Shown here one piece after another: positions 1 through 9,240 of a stretch of 64,000 bases of DNA. Where the stretch lies: the NCBI GenBank assembly GCA_965203725.1, contig CBDBDH010000002.1, positions 310,001 through 374,000 of the forward strand, in the 5' to 3' direction. Every line of letters begins with the position of its first letter. Positions within the stretch are counted from its first letter, which is position 1. Below the pieces are notes generated by a model. It was not told where the DNA came from, did no database searches, and saw only the letters and a program-made list of their open reading frames with translations. The translations under genes were made by a program, and so were the position numbers. This stretch comes from WTFY01 sp965203725 (GTDB taxonomy: Bacteria > Pseudomonadota > Gammaproteobacteria > UBA4575).

Positions 1-2
1 GC

Positions 3-2261
3 ACAGCCCATCATGCGGGCCTACAGGGCACTTACTCATACGGCATACTCGCGGCTCACGAAAGCGACGGCAACACTGTCATCGACCTGGGGGAAGGATC
101 CTCCGTGATTACGCACGGCAAGAACTCTCACGGCATCGTGACCTACCACTACGGTACAGAAAACACCCGGAGCATGGACGTTACCGTCAGCGGTACGATC
201 ACCGTGAATGGTGAAGCCGCACAGGGCGTCCGTGTAGGAACAATCAGAGGCGGTGCCCTTGAGCGTATGGCTGCACTGGACAGTGAAGGTTACCGCCGGC
301 ACACGGTGACGGTGAACGGACCAATCACGAGTACCGGTGAAGGCGTGTATCTGGTCAACGGCGGGCGGGTGATCATCGGACCACAGGGCAGCATCAGTTC
401 CGGTTCGGGAATCGCGATCCTCGCAACGGGCACCGTGCCAGAGGACAACACCGACCCACAGAATATTATCCCGGCTATACCGCCGAAGCTGCGGGTCGAC
501 CTGAACCTGGGGGGTCGACGGGTGTCGGAGGCGATTGGCGATGACTGGATTCTCAACGATGGCGGTGAAACCACGCTGGCCGTGAACAGTATCGTGCTGC
601 ACGACGGTGCGACCGGCAATACTGGCAACACGGCAAGAAACGGCGTCTGGGATGTAACCCTGGCTAGTCCGGGTGTATCGGTCACCGACCGCACCACGGA
701 CCCGTGGACCACGGCTGCATCCACTGCGCCTGCGGACCGTGACTTTCGGGCGGCAGATTTCAATGAGGTCGAAGCCAATTGCCCCACCGGCCAGATCGGC
801 ACACCACCGAATTGCAGAACGCCCCCACCTCCTACACCACGTCGGCCTCCTCCTGAACCTGAACCCGAGCCCCAGGTGCATCAGGTGAATGAAGCGATAT
901 CCGCTGGGACGGATGCCCCGGCAGGTGTGGTGGTCCAGGGGGACGGCGAGGTATACATCGGGGCGCAGGGCCGCATCGAGGCGGCCTCCGGCATCGCCAT
1001 CCTGGCCACCGGAGACGACCCGGACCTGCTGGTGGACATCGACCTCGATGGCCGTCAGGTCCGCGAGGTGATCGGGGATGACTGGATTATCAATGACGGC
1101 GGCGGCACCACCCTCGTGATCAATGACGTGAAGCTGCACGACGGGGAAGCTGGCGTAGTTCCGGAAGCCTCGGCCCCGAACGGCGTATTTAATGTGCGGG
1201 TCCTGGCCGAAGGCGTACAGGTGCTGGACCGTACAGACCCGGATCCTGCAAACTGGAACGTGAGTCTGCGGCAAGCTGGCGTTGTTGCCGACCGGGACTT
1301 TGCCTCGGCGGACTTTGTCGAGACCCGGGAGGAGCCCGAGCCCCAGCCCCCGATGCTCATTGAGGAGTACGCCCCGCGGGCAGCCCTTTATGAAGCGCTG
1401 CCCGAGTTCCTGCTGGGCCTGCAAACGAGAACACCGGGAGGTGCGTACCGGGTTCTGCTGAAGCCGCCGAGGTGGATTGAGTTGCGGGGCAGTTCCGGGT
1501 CGCAGGACTTTGATCGTTCGACCGTGGGCGCGAAGTACGATGCGGAGCATCTGGCCGTGGAAGCGGGCGGGACGGTACTGGAAAGTGAGCACTGGAATGT
1601 CGGTGCCTCGCTGCACCACGTCACGGGCTCTGCGGACGTGTCATCGCCGGTCAGGGGCGGGGACATCCGTGTGAAGGGCGTGGGCCTCTCGTTCGATGCC
1701 CACCGGCACAGTGGGCACGGCCACTATACCGCCGCCCGTGTTTCATGGACGAACTACTACGACCTGGACATCTCCTCGGACACGGTGGGACGGCTCATCT
1801 CGGAGGTGGATGCCGACTCCCTGGCCCTGAATGTGGAGGCCGGGCGGCGGATACGCCAGGGAGAGGACCGCACCTGGTACACACCGCATGTTTGGCTGGG
1901 CTACACGAGAGTATCGGTCGACAGTTTCATGGATGCCGTGAAGGCCCGGGCATCATTTCCGGATGCCGATCGCTACACCGCAGGACTTGGGCTGATGGCG
2001 GAGACGGTGAAAGACACGTCTAGCGGTGAGCTGGCCCTGATGGCATCGCTGGACATCGAGCACAAGTTCGGGGGAGCGGACACCTCCTCCAAGGTCTCAG
2101 GGGAGAGGCTGAGCGCCGAACCGCAGGAGAACAGTGCTTCGCTAGCCCTGGGGAGCGCCTGGCGGCAGGGCCCCTGGTCGATCGATGCCGTGATTTCCAC
2201 CCGCGAAGGATCGGGGGACGACGGCTATTCGGGTTCCTTCAATCTCGGCATGCGCTTCTAG
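3..2261 (+). CDS. Autotransporter, C-terminal part (5' end outside window)
   Basis: The frame is open from base 3, so the gene starts before the window; a GTG at 105 is only an internal codon. The visible passenger holds two related units, one near 480-640 and one near 1020-1160, each with an IGDDWI(L/I)NDGG signature followed by LHDG. Pro/Glu-rich linkers follow each unit (about 810-880 and 1320-1350). The last 280 or so residues alternate like a transmembrane barrel and end in GMRF, with the terminal aromatic typical of BAM substrates. Family knowledge: type V secreted surface proteins use such a barrel to export the passenger. The role of this passenger is unknown. The nearest downstream genes belong to LPS synthesis, so an outer-membrane context fits. 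Confidence 0.85.
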   Translation, partial: TAHHAGLQGTYSYGILAAHESDGNTVIDLGEGSSVITHGKNSHGIVTYHYGTENTRSMDVTVSGTITVNGEAAQGVRVGTIRGGALERMAALDSEGYRRHTVTVNGPITSTGEGVYLVNGGRVIIGPQGSISSGSGIAILATGTVPEDNTDPQNIIPAIPPKLRVDLNLGGRRVSEAIGDDWILNDGGETTLAVNSIVLHDGATGNTGNTARNGVWDVTLASPGVSVTDRTTDPWTTAASTAPADRDFRAADFNEVEANCPTGQIGTPPNCRTPPPPTPRRPPPEPEPEPQVHQVNEAISAGTDAPAGVVVQGDGEVYIGAQGRIEAASGIAILATGDDPDLLVDIDLDGRQVREVIGDDWIINDGGGTTLVINDVKLHDGEAGVVPEASAPNGVFNVRVLAEGVQVLDRTDPDPANWNVSLRQAGVVADRDFASADFVETREEPEPQPPMLIEEYAPRAALYEALPEFLLGLQTRTPGGAYRVLLKPPRWIELRGSSGSQDFDRSTVGAKYDAEHLAVEAGGTVLESEHWNVGASLHHVTGSADVSSPVRGGDIRVKGVGLSFDAHRHSGHGHYTAARVSWTNYYDLDISSDTVGRLISEVDADSLALNVEAGRRIRQGEDRTWYTPHVWLGYTRVSVDSFMDAVKARASFPDADRYTAGLGLMAETVKDTSSGELALMASLDIEHKFGGADTSSKVSGERLSAEPQENSASLALGSAWRQGPWSIDAVISTREGSGDDGYSGSFNLGMRF

Positions 2262-2485
2262 GGGTCCACTGGCTGAATAAAGATTCGAATCTATAGTTCT
2301 TGCTCTCATGTTACATGCCCTCGCCCTGAGCGGGTGCCCCGAGTTCTATAGCGAACGTGAACTGGCTTTGACAAGAAGATTGGCATAACCAAGTGCAGTT
2401 GTCGCACGAGGTAATGCTGAATTCAATTGTTCCCTTTATTTTCTCTATTGGTGAGTTGGCCTGAGAAAATCTGCAGGACTTTGAA

Positions 2486-3355
2486 CTATTCAGCCAATTT
2501 CAGGAAATTAATCCTTTTGTGAAAGTTGAATCCGCCGGAACTCCAGAAGCTCAATACATGCCGCCAGTAGGTTCTGTAGTCTTCTTTCAGGTACCGGCGC
2601 AGCAACTCCTGCTTTGGAATTTCGCAGATGCTGAATCTTGCCAGGCACTTGATATCAAAAAACCGCTTCAGCAAAGGGCTCATGGTACGTGAAAATGTAC
2701 AGCGGTCATTATCAATCAGGGTGAATTTTGCTTTCATGATGTCTTCTACACTGAGTTCGGCTATGTCCTGATGTGTTAGGTCTGTCAGTATGTTGCGATC
2801 GTGCGGGTCGTCGTGGCGTATGTTGCCGGCGTGAATTTTCTTGACGATTTCAACACACCGGTTTGCAATCGCTTCGATCAGAACCTCTCTGCCTCCTCTC
2901 CCGGACCGCAGGATATGCCTGCACAACTCAGATACAGTCAGCTCACTTTCAACTTTTTGGTACAGCAGGTAGCTTCTTCGATGCAGCCAGGATGATCTGA
3001 AAGTCCAGTACGCTATAGGTTTGATGGTATCGACCCCGGCCTGCTGGAGCCGCAAGCTGCCGATATAACTCCTGTAGTTATAGTCTTTGAACAGGCTGGT
3101 TAGAAACAGGTTCACTCTCCTGGCAAGTTTGTAGTGCCGACTGATCTGGGAAACTTTCATGATCACACGACAGTTAGCGGGCTCGTAGTCAAAGCAATAC
3201 AGCCGATTCCTTTTCCTGCTTTTTGTGTCCAGCTGAAACTGGGCGATTTCATACTTCAAAAAATGCTTTTCCCGTATCCATTCCTCCGTCAAAGGGCAGG
3301 ACGGCATAGCTCTGTTAATCAGGAATTTGCCATGTGAATAGAACTGCTTGCTCAT
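2486..3355 (-). CDS. LPS kinase-like protein (InaA/RfaY/KdkA-type kinase fold)
   Basis: About 289 residues from the ATG at 3355. The frame continues 30 codons further upstream, but that extension would cross the divergent gene's leader. A catalytic-loop-like segment RHDDPHDRNIL (family pattern HxDxxxxN, here with D for the usual residue after H) is followed by LIDNDR in the place of the metal-binding Asp motif. This pattern is typical of the small kinase-like proteins that phosphorylate LPS core sugars. The substrate cannot be read from sequence. It is divergent from a second kinase-like gene, whose start is about 108 bp away. It is one of three kinase-fold genes in this LPS locus. Confidence 0.7.
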   Translation of the reverse strand: MSKQFYSHGKFLINRAMPSCPLTEEWIREKHFLKYEIAQFQLDTKSRKRNRLYCFDYEPANCRVIMKVSQISRHYKLARRVNLFLTSLFKDYNYRSYIGSLRLQQAGVDTIKPIAYWTFRSSWLHRRSYLLYQKVESELTVSELCRHILRSGRGGREVLIEAIANRCVEIVKKIHAGNIRHDDPHDRNILTDLTHQDIAELSVEDIMKAKFTLIDNDRCTFSRTMSPLLKRFFDIKCLARFSICEIPKQELLRRYLKEDYRTYWRHVLSFWSSGGFNFHKRINFLKLAE

Positions 3356-3462
3356 TCTAGGGAGGCCTTGCGGGTGCGTTATAATGACTCGGCAGGTTTG
3401 GGGAAGTGCGCCCCGAATTTTACAATCCCACCTATGTGAGATCAAAGGATACCGACTTCGTC

Positions 3463-4140
3463 ATGGTCAAGCTGAACAGGATAAATACTCTGAAGGCGCG
3501 TGAGATAGAGATACAGCAGGCACCTGTCTTGCCAGAAGAAATACAGATCAGGGAATTCCTTGGCAGGGGCCGTCGATCTTTTTCCTACAAGGGCGAATAC
3601 GAGGGAAAGGATGTTGTCATCAAGATATACAGGAAAGAGTTTGTCGAAAAGTACCAACGGAAGTGCAGTATTGACATTGCAAAGTTCGAGTTTGAACGAA
3701 ATGCAACCCTGTACAACATTGATGAGATTAGTTCCTACATTGCCAGACCATACAAGGTTTTTACGCGTCAAAGCGGCTTCACGCATTCATTTGTGCAGGA
3801 ATATATCGATGGCATCTCACTCAAACAGTTGATTGTCCAGTCGGGGTGCCTTCCTCAGGAAGTATTGAATGCAGGCTATAAGATCGTGCGGTCCGCAGAG
3901 GCCCGTGGTATCCATGACATGGACATCTTCGCAGAAAATGTGTTTGCGGTTCGAAGTGAAGGTGCTTGGGCGCCAAAACTGTATGATTTCAACATGTTGC
4001 CTCAGCACGTGAGTCCTCCCAATCTATTCATCGCACTGGGTATCAGGCTGGGATTGCGCAGAAAATCATGGAGGGATTACAGGAACCTCAGGAATTGGCA
4101 GCGTACCGGTGAACAACAATGCATGGCAGGCAACAACTAG
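3463..4140 (+). CDS. Kinase-fold protein of the LPS locus
   Basis: About 225 residues from the ATG at 3463, which has AAAGGA about 10 nt upstream; the frame is open to 3406. A Gly-rich loop FLGRGRRSFSYKGE is followed by VVIKIYR with the presumed ATP-binding Lys. The catalytic loop reads IHDMDIFAENVF (HxDxxxxN form) and the metal motif is LYDFN. It resembles eukaryote-like or YrbL/RfaY-type kinases more than KdkA. The target is unknown; an LPS or lipid sugar is likely from context. The stop lies three bases before the ATG of the next gene, suggesting one transcript. Confidence 0.65.
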   Translation: MVKLNRINTLKAREIEIQQAPVLPEEIQIREFLGRGRRSFSYKGEYEGKDVVIKIYRKEFVEKYQRKCSIDIAKFEFERNATLYNIDEISSYIARPYKVFTRQSGFTHSFVQEYIDGISLKQLIVQSGCLPQEVLNAGYKIVRSAEARGIHDMDIFAENVFAVRSEGAWAPKLYDFNMLPQHVSPPNLFIALGIRLGLRRKSWRDYRNLRNWQRTGEQQCMAGNN

Positions 4141-4143
4141 AAG

Positions 4144-4839
4144 ATGGAAAAAGATTTGAGCAAACCGGTTTGGCTGTGGCTACCAGTGATTATATTTTTC
4201 GTGCCCTACCTAATGCGCATTGGAAACACTGGTGTGGATGTATATCTGTACGGAGAAAGCGGCTGGATAGAAGTGCTGACTGTGGTTTTTCTGTTCGTTG
4301 CAATTCTTTTTGGTTTAGCGTCGCTGCTATTTATTAAAATATCTGGTCACAGTTGGATGCGGTGGTGGATGGTCCTGATGGTCCTGGGCTCCGTCTATTT
4401 TGCGGGAGAAGAGTTGAGCTGGGGTCAACATATATTTGGCTGGGAAGCTTCCGACTACTGGAAGAATTTCAATGATCAGGGTGAAACCAACTTGCATAAC
4501 ACAGGCCCTCTTTTTGACCAGGTTCCGAGGACACTGCTGTCTGTTGCGGCGCTCGTTGGAGGAGTATTGGCGCCCCTGTATCTGGCACTTTCCAAGCGGC
4601 GTCTACGCAGGGAGTCTTTTCATTACTGGCTGTGGCCTACGTATGTTTGTATGCCAGCGGCATTTTTTTCCCTGCTGGTAAGTTGGCACGAAAAAACTTA
4701 CAGGCTTCTGGATGTACAGATTCCAGCCGTGCTGGATGTGCGTGCCGGGGAGGTTAAGGAGTGTTTCTTGGCACTGTTCATTATGCTTTACCTGGTTTCG
4801 GCCTGGTACAGAAGCCGGAATATTTCGCTGCCTGGGTAG
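4144..4839 (+). CDS. Polytopic membrane protein of unknown function
   Basis: 231 residues with about five to six hydrophobic helices (near 10-25, 42-64, 73-90, 127-150, 165-180 and 206-225). Between helices 3 and 4 lies a polar motif AGEELSWGQHIFGW followed by ETNLHNTG. I recall similar EE(I/L)SWGQ...NLHN motifs in uncharacterised bacterial membrane proteins, so this may be a conserved functional site. The ATG is three bases after the kinase-like gene, so translation is probably coupled. No enzymatic function can be assigned; a role in envelope glycan or lipid modification would only be guilt by association. Confidence 0.6.
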   Translation: MEKDLSKPVWLWLPVIIFFVPYLMRIGNTGVDVYLYGESGWIEVLTVVFLFVAILFGLASLLFIKISGHSWMRWWMVLMVLGSVYFAGEELSWGQHIFGWEASDYWKNFNDQGETNLHNTGPLFDQVPRTLLSVAALVGGVLAPLYLALSKRRLRRESFHYWLWPTYVCMPAAFFSLLVSWHEKTYRLLDVQIPAVLDVRAGEVKECFLALFIMLYLVSAWYRSRNISLPG

Positions 4840-4920
4840 TTGGTGTAATACTTCCGAAAGAAAACCAACCTCGACCTCAGGAGGCTGGGTCAATTCAGAA
4901 GCAGGTCTTGCAGGATGCCC

Positions 4921-5601
4921 TCAGGGATTTCGGGTCATCAGTACATCGCATTCAATCAAAGCACCCTTATCCCTCAAGATAGGAAACCACCCGCTGGGGG
5001 AAAATCCTGCCTCCGCGTATGCGGTCAATGCCGTCAGGTAATTGGGCATGCCCTCGTACAGGGCGTGGATCGACAGCTCCGCCTGCAGGGTTTGGACTGT
5101 CTTCAGGGTCTCTCGGGCTCCCGCAAATACTTTCAGGTCAAACCCCTGTGTGTCCATCTTCAGGTGAATCCTGCTCGCATCGCCACACGGCAGGTCTGCG
5201 AATATGGCATCCAACGTCTGCACACGAACGGACAACGACTCATCAATACTGGATTTGTTTTGAAGAAAATTCCTGCAATATGCATTTGGTTCAAGGAAGG
5301 ATGAGAGGCCCCGGCCATGCAGAACATTCAAAGCAAGCGAGTCTTGGGTGTCGCCCAACGCTAAGTTGTATATGTGCCAGTTTGTATCATGTTTTGAACG
5401 CTTCTCAAGGAGGTTGAAGGCATCGGTAAGCGGTTCAAATGACAGAATCATGCCCTTGAATCCAAGTTTTCGAAGCAAGGATCCGAACTGTCCCCTATTC
5501 GCTCCCACATCAAGGACTGTATCAATTCGGTGAGCACGCAGAAGATTTATTAAGTGCCTATTAAACAGTAGCTTATAAGCTTTCCGTGTGAAATCATACA
5601 T
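4921..5601 (-). CDS. FkbM family methyltransferase
   Basis: 226 residues from the ATG at 5601; a TTG three codons upstream is the alternative. The SAM-binding motif VLDVGANRGQFG near residue 33 is followed by SFEPL with the acidic residue that contacts SAM ribose. The C-terminal half has IHLKMDTQGFDLKV, the usual FkbM (Methyltransf_21) signature. Members methylate hydroxyls on polyketides or glycans. In this setting, methylation of an LPS or surface-glycan sugar is likely. It is convergent with the membrane-protein gene and is followed upstream by a second, distinct FkbM gene. Confidence 0.8.
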   Translation of the reverse strand: MYDFTRKAYKLLFNRHLINLLRAHRIDTVLDVGANRGQFGSLLRKLGFKGMILSFEPLTDAFNLLEKRSKHDTNWHIYNLALGDTQDSLALNVLHGRGLSSFLEPNAYCRNFLQNKSSIDESLSVRVQTLDAIFADLPCGDASRIHLKMDTQGFDLKVFAGARETLKTVQTLQAELSIHALYEGMPNYLTALTAYAEAGFSPSGWFPILRDKGALIECDVLMTRNP

Positions 5602-5807
5602 GACAGTCAAACCCTGCTATGCAGTCGTGTGGTAATTCTGTTGCCAGCGCATGATTAGCTTTTGCGAGACGAATGATGGCTGTCTTTGGCGCACGCGGGT
5701 AACGTATGGATGTAGCGGATGGACCACACATTCTGCAACATAATCCAGGCAAACGAAACAACTACAAGTCGTTCTGCTCTATCCTGTCCCCGGGCATTGG
5801 TGGTCTG

Positions 5808-6656
5808 TCAATTTCCTGGCCCTGCGCTGGAAAAGACAGCCTCTTCAGGCTTGCAGAGGATATCGTAATGTTGCCACTCGTTGAGATTATCCTCGGTTAG
5901 TACCGGTCCAGCCCCGATCGGTTCGTCGACTATCTTGTACACAAGATAGCCAAGCTCCAGAAAAAAGGTAAGCAGTTGCTTGCGGTATTTCGTATCCGTT
6001 CTTTTAAATACTTCGGCCTTGATGACCGGTTGGTAGGTTTTGATGATGTCGCGTACCGATTGCAGGATGTACAAATCGTAACCCTCGGCATCCACCTTGA
6101 TGAATTTTAACCGCGACAACAACTCCGGATAATCTTCACGCAGTTCTTTTTCCAGGTCGATGCAAAATACTTCCAGCTTGAAGGGATGCCCATGTTTGAT
6201 TGCAGGAATGTTTTCATGGCGTCCTCCATTACAAAAGCCTGCATCGGAATATTCGAACTTCATGAACCCTTCACAAGATCCGGCAGCAGCCATCATGGTC
6301 TTGATATTGGCGACGTGATGGTTTGCCCGGGCATTTTTTTCTAGGACATGGTAGACGTACGGGTTGGGCTCCAAGGCCAGCGTACAACCATTTTTACCCG
6401 CAGCCACTGCCATGGGCAGGGTTGTGTCTCCAGTCTGCGCACCTATATCAATACAAAAATCACCTTCCTGTAAAATTTCACGGTACGCACTTATCATTTG
6501 AGCCGTAACAGTTTTCTTTGCTTCGCCGCGGTGTGGATGTGACCAGCAAGCAAAGTGAACAGTGTTGTCACCCAGGTCAATGTCATGCATTTCATAAGCG
6601 TAATGCTTGGACCTTCCACGAAAACCCAGGAATTGGATCATGTTTCTGATCTTCAT
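5808..6656 (-). CDS. FkbM family methyltransferase
   Basis: 282 residues. The SAM-binding motif reads FCIDIGAQTGDTTLP near residue 68, followed by LALEPNPYVYHVL. The later signature LKFIKVDAEGYDLYIL is the hallmark of FkbM-type enzymes. It differs clearly from the shorter FkbM protein just downstream, so it is not a recent duplicate. Probable role: O-methylation of a surface-glycan sugar. It sits on the same strand as, and about 55 bp downstream of, the DUF6165 gene, and likely shares its transcript. Confidence 0.82.
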   Translation of the reverse strand: MKIRNMIQFLGFRGRSKHYAYEMHDIDLGDNTVHFACWSHPHRGEAKKTVTAQMISAYREILQEGDFCIDIGAQTGDTTLPMAVAAGKNGCTLALEPNPYVYHVLEKNARANHHVANIKTMMAAAGSCEGFMKFEYSDAGFCNGGRHENIPAIKHGHPFKLEVFCIDLEKELREDYPELLSRLKFIKVDAEGYDLYILQSVRDIIKTYQPVIKAEVFKRTDTKYRKQLLTFFLELGYLVYKIVDEPIGAGPVLTEDNLNEWQHYDILCKPEEAVFSSAGPGN

Positions 6657-6711
6657 CTTATGTTTCGCACCCCTTGCACAAGATAAAATCCAAGGCTATA
6701 CGGCATGTTCG

Positions 6712-7101
6712 TCAGTAATCGGCATAGGATTTTTCTTCCATGATGCCCGACCCAAGCAGTACATTGATCTCTTTCTTAGTGGCGGCACGTTTGTCGTTTT
6801 TCAGATAAACGGACCGCGCCAGTTCCACGAATTCATGATCAAACTCTTTTCGTGCCTCCTTGATACGGATCTTGTCTTCTATTGTCCAAAGGTCCATGTT
6901 GGTTGTCTTGAGAGTCTGTTTGAGCTTCTGCACCGTGTCGTTGTCTGCAGAAGCCTGATCCCACACTTGGCCCAGCAGATCAAGTTCTGTTTTTACATTG
7001 CGTAACTTTTCATTGTCCGCAATCTGCTCTGCTTTGATTTCCAGTATGGTGATTTTGTCCAGCAATTCCCCGGGTGAGATCGGTACGCGAATATTTTCCA
7101 T
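6712..7101 (-). CDS. DUF6165 family protein
   Basis: 129 residues from the ATG at 7101; the frame runs on to 7284, but that part overlaps the heptosyltransferase gene and is unlike the family. The N-terminus carries SPGELLDKITILEIK and the C-terminus ends LLGSGIMEEKSYADY, both typical of the DUF6165 family as I know it. It is rich in charged helices and lacks a signal peptide. Function is unknown. Family members often lie in LPS or glycan clusters, as here. It begins 23 bp after the stop of the heptosyltransferase gene. Confidence 0.75.
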   Translation of the reverse strand: MENIRVPISPGELLDKITILEIKAEQIADNEKLRNVKTELDLLGQVWDQASADNDTVQKLKQTLKTTNMDLWTIEDKIRIKEARKEFDHEFVELARSVYLKNDKRAATKKEINVLLGSGIMEEKSYADY

Positions 7102-7124
7102 AGTGCAGCTTTGGTGTTGATGGT

Positions 7125-8165
7125 TTATCGGTGATGGCCGAGGGTGTCCAGTGTGGAGATGACCTCGTCCACGGTGATCAGGTCCATGACCCCCGGAAAT
7201 TCCAGCTTTGTCCCCCATTTTAATTGATTTTCGGACTTGTTTTTGAAAGTCTGCGCAGCGTCTCCGTACTTGTCCACACACCATTGCCGACTGAGGTAAG
7301 GGCCGCTTCGCTTGGGGTTACTCGCGGCATAAAGTCCGATGACCGGCGTACCCAGGCCGCCCGCCATATGTGCAGGACCGGAGTCTGGCGAGATGATGAC
7401 ATCTGCGGCCTGCAGCAGGGCGAGAAATTTCTTCAAAGTGTCTTTGCCAATCAGGTTTGTAGCCTTCATTTGCATGCAGGCCTCGATCTCCTGTCCCATT
7501 TGAATTTCTGTTGGGGATTTCCCGCCGCAGAGGATGACCTGGGCATCGAGTGAGCGGATGGCGAAATCGGCCACCGCCGCATAGCGTTCCGCTCGCCAGT
7601 TTCTGAGCGGGTGGCTTGAACAGGGACTGATAATCACTTTGAAGCGATCCTCGGCCAGGTTCGTCTTAGCAAATTGACGGGCATCCTCCGGGATGACGTA
7701 GTCCCAGCGCAGGTCACGGTCCGGCAATCCGATGTGTTCGATGAAGCTGAAAAAACTGTCCAGGACATGCTGCTGCGATACCGGCTTGATGTGCTGGTGT
7801 ACGAAAAGGGAGTGCAGATCCTTGGAGCGCGCCTTGTCGTAGCCCAGTTTCAGGTCCGCATCGATAATTGTACTGAGGATGTTTGCCCTCAGTGAGACCT
7901 GGGCACATAGCAGTACATCAAACTTCCGATGCCGGGTTTGGCGGGCAATGGACTGATAGCTGCCCAGCCCCTTTGCCTTGTCAAACTTGATAAACTCGAT
8001 TCCGGGGATGTCGCCGACCAGTTTGGCCTCGTGATTTCCGATGATCCAGGTAAGTTCGGTAGCCGGCCAGTATTTCTGGATCGTGCGTACTACCGGTACC
8101 ATATGCGTGACATCTCCAATCGAGGAGAGTCGCAGGATACAAATGGATGTTGGTGAGCTGTCCAT
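7125..8165 (-). CDS. Glycosyltransferase family 9 (ADP-heptose:LPS heptosyltransferase-like)
   Basis: 346 residues from the ATG at 8165; an upstream TTG at 8198 is possible but would overlap the divergent kdkA start. The N-terminus ILRLSSIGDVTHMVPVVRTI is the GT9 heptosyltransferase signature. The C-terminal nucleotide-binding half has VIISPDSGPAHMAGGLGTPV and GLYAASNPKRSGPY. It transfers a heptose, or another ADP-sugar, onto the LPS inner core at the cytoplasmic face. I judge it nearer to WaaC or RfaQ types than to WaaF, because a separate WaaF-like gene lies at 13 kb. It is divergent from kdkA. Confidence 0.82.
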   Translation of the reverse strand: MDSSPTSICILRLSSIGDVTHMVPVVRTIQKYWPATELTWIIGNHEAKLVGDIPGIEFIKFDKAKGLGSYQSIARQTRHRKFDVLLCAQVSLRANILSTIIDADLKLGYDKARSKDLHSLFVHQHIKPVSQQHVLDSFFSFIEHIGLPDRDLRWDYVIPEDARQFAKTNLAEDRFKVIISPCSSHPLRNWRAERYAAVADFAIRSLDAQVILCGGKSPTEIQMGQEIEACMQMKATNLIGKDTLKKFLALLQAADVIISPDSGPAHMAGGLGTPVIGLYAASNPKRSGPYLSRQWCVDKYGDAAQTFKNKSENQLKWGTKLEFPGVMDLITVDEVISTLDTLGHHR

Positions 8166-8209
8166 ATCGAGTGAGTTGAAGCCGAGGAACAACCGCAAAA
8201 GCAGTATCC

Positions 8210-8947
8210 ATGGATTCGCTTGAATTCAACCGCTATGGTAACGACATTGTTGCCTACAACAAAAGCCTGTATTCCGAATTCCGGGTTGATTTGTTTCGTC
8301 CCGAATTCCTTTCATCGAATCCTTCCCTGCACTACGAGCGGCTGTTGCCCTCCGACATCAAAGGGCGCCAGGGACTGCACCTGTTTACCTACCATGGGCA
8401 GCAGCTGGTTTTGCGGCATTATTACCGTGGCGGTGCGATAGCCAAATTCGTTCGCGACAGCTATCTCTGGTGTGGGCTGCACAGAACCCGGGCCATCGGT
8501 GAGCTGCAGACCCTGTGCACCCTGCGGCAGTTGGACCTGCCGGTGCCGGCCCCGGTGGCCGCACGTGTACGAAAAGAAGGCCTCACTTACCGGGCGGACA
8601 TTGTGACCCGGCTTATCCCGGAGACACGGTCACTGAGTTCCAGGCTGGCGGAAAATCCTCTCTCGGCGGATACCTGGCGCAGGATCGGTGCCGTGATCAG
8701 GCGGTTTCATGATCACAACTGCAATCATGCTGATCTGAACGCACACAATATTCTGCTCGGAGAAGAAGAGACCGTGTACTTGGTCGATTTTGACCGGGCG
8801 AGGGTTGGCAAGTCAGTCCGTGGTGCAGCGCAAAGGAATTTGTCCAGATTGCAGCGCTCACTGTCCAAGCTCAAAGAAAGGGAGCCTTTATTTCACTATT
8901 CTGGACAGGATTTCAGGTCGTTTTTGGAAGGATATGGAACGGACTGA
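8210..8947 (+). CDS. kdkA: 3-deoxy-D-manno-octulosonic acid (Kdo) kinase
   Basis: 245 residues. The catalytic loop NHADLNAHNILL near residue 178 and the metal motif VYLVDFDRARVG match KdkA, which phosphorylates the Kdo residue of the LPS inner core with ATP. The N-terminal region includes LHLFTYHGQQLVLRHYYRGG with the presumed ATP-binding Arg/Lys area. KdkA typically occurs where lipid A carries a single phosphorylated Kdo. It sits divergently from a heptosyltransferase and near waaA, consistent with inner-core assembly. Confidence 0.85.
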   Translation: MDSLEFNRYGNDIVAYNKSLYSEFRVDLFRPEFLSSNPSLHYERLLPSDIKGRQGLHLFTYHGQQLVLRHYYRGGAIAKFVRDSYLWCGLHRTRAIGELQTLCTLRQLDLPVPAPVAARVRKEGLTYRADIVTRLIPETRSLSSRLAENPLSADTWRRIGAVIRRFHDHNCNHADLNAHNILLGEEETVYLVDFDRARVGKSVRGAAQRNLSRLQRSLSKLKEREPLFHYSGQDFRSFLEGYGTD

Positions 8948-8953
8948 TATGGA

Positions 8954-9240
8954 TTAATCTGTCGAATCTTTGGTTGGGCTCGACGACCCCGACAAATTTC
9001 TTGTCAACAAAAAGAATATAGTCGGCAGGTCCAATATCTGTCTGATACTCGCAAGCTTGGAAAGTTCGCCAAAAACGAAACTTTCCAGTAGTGGTCCGAA
9101 GAGTGTCCGTTTACGATTCAGGTGGTCCAAAGAGAGGCCTCTCAGCGTGGCCAGCAGCCCGGAATGCTCGGCAAGAACAGGCAACAGTCCCGGTATGGCA
9201 CTCAATTGCCCCACGGCCCCGGTATTTGATAAAAAGAGGA
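8954..9240 (-). pseudogene. Remnant of a DUF4143/AAA ATPase
   Basis: The minus strand encodes about 90 residues including SGLLATLRGLSLDHL and RTLFGPLLESFVFGELSKLA. These match the central part of the DUF4143 domain found in bacterial AAA ATPases. The N-terminal Walker ATPase region and the typical YRDKDGxEVD segment after it are absent. After FGELSKLAS the sequence no longer resembles the family. It lies in the 476-bp convergent gap between kdkA and waaA. I read it as the decayed trace of a former accessory gene. Confidence 0.55.

Noticed and set aside
36..1619. A 527-codon minus-strand frame at the window start
   Set aside because: Antisense to the autotransporter, whose two frame-consistent repeats and barrel end are convincing.
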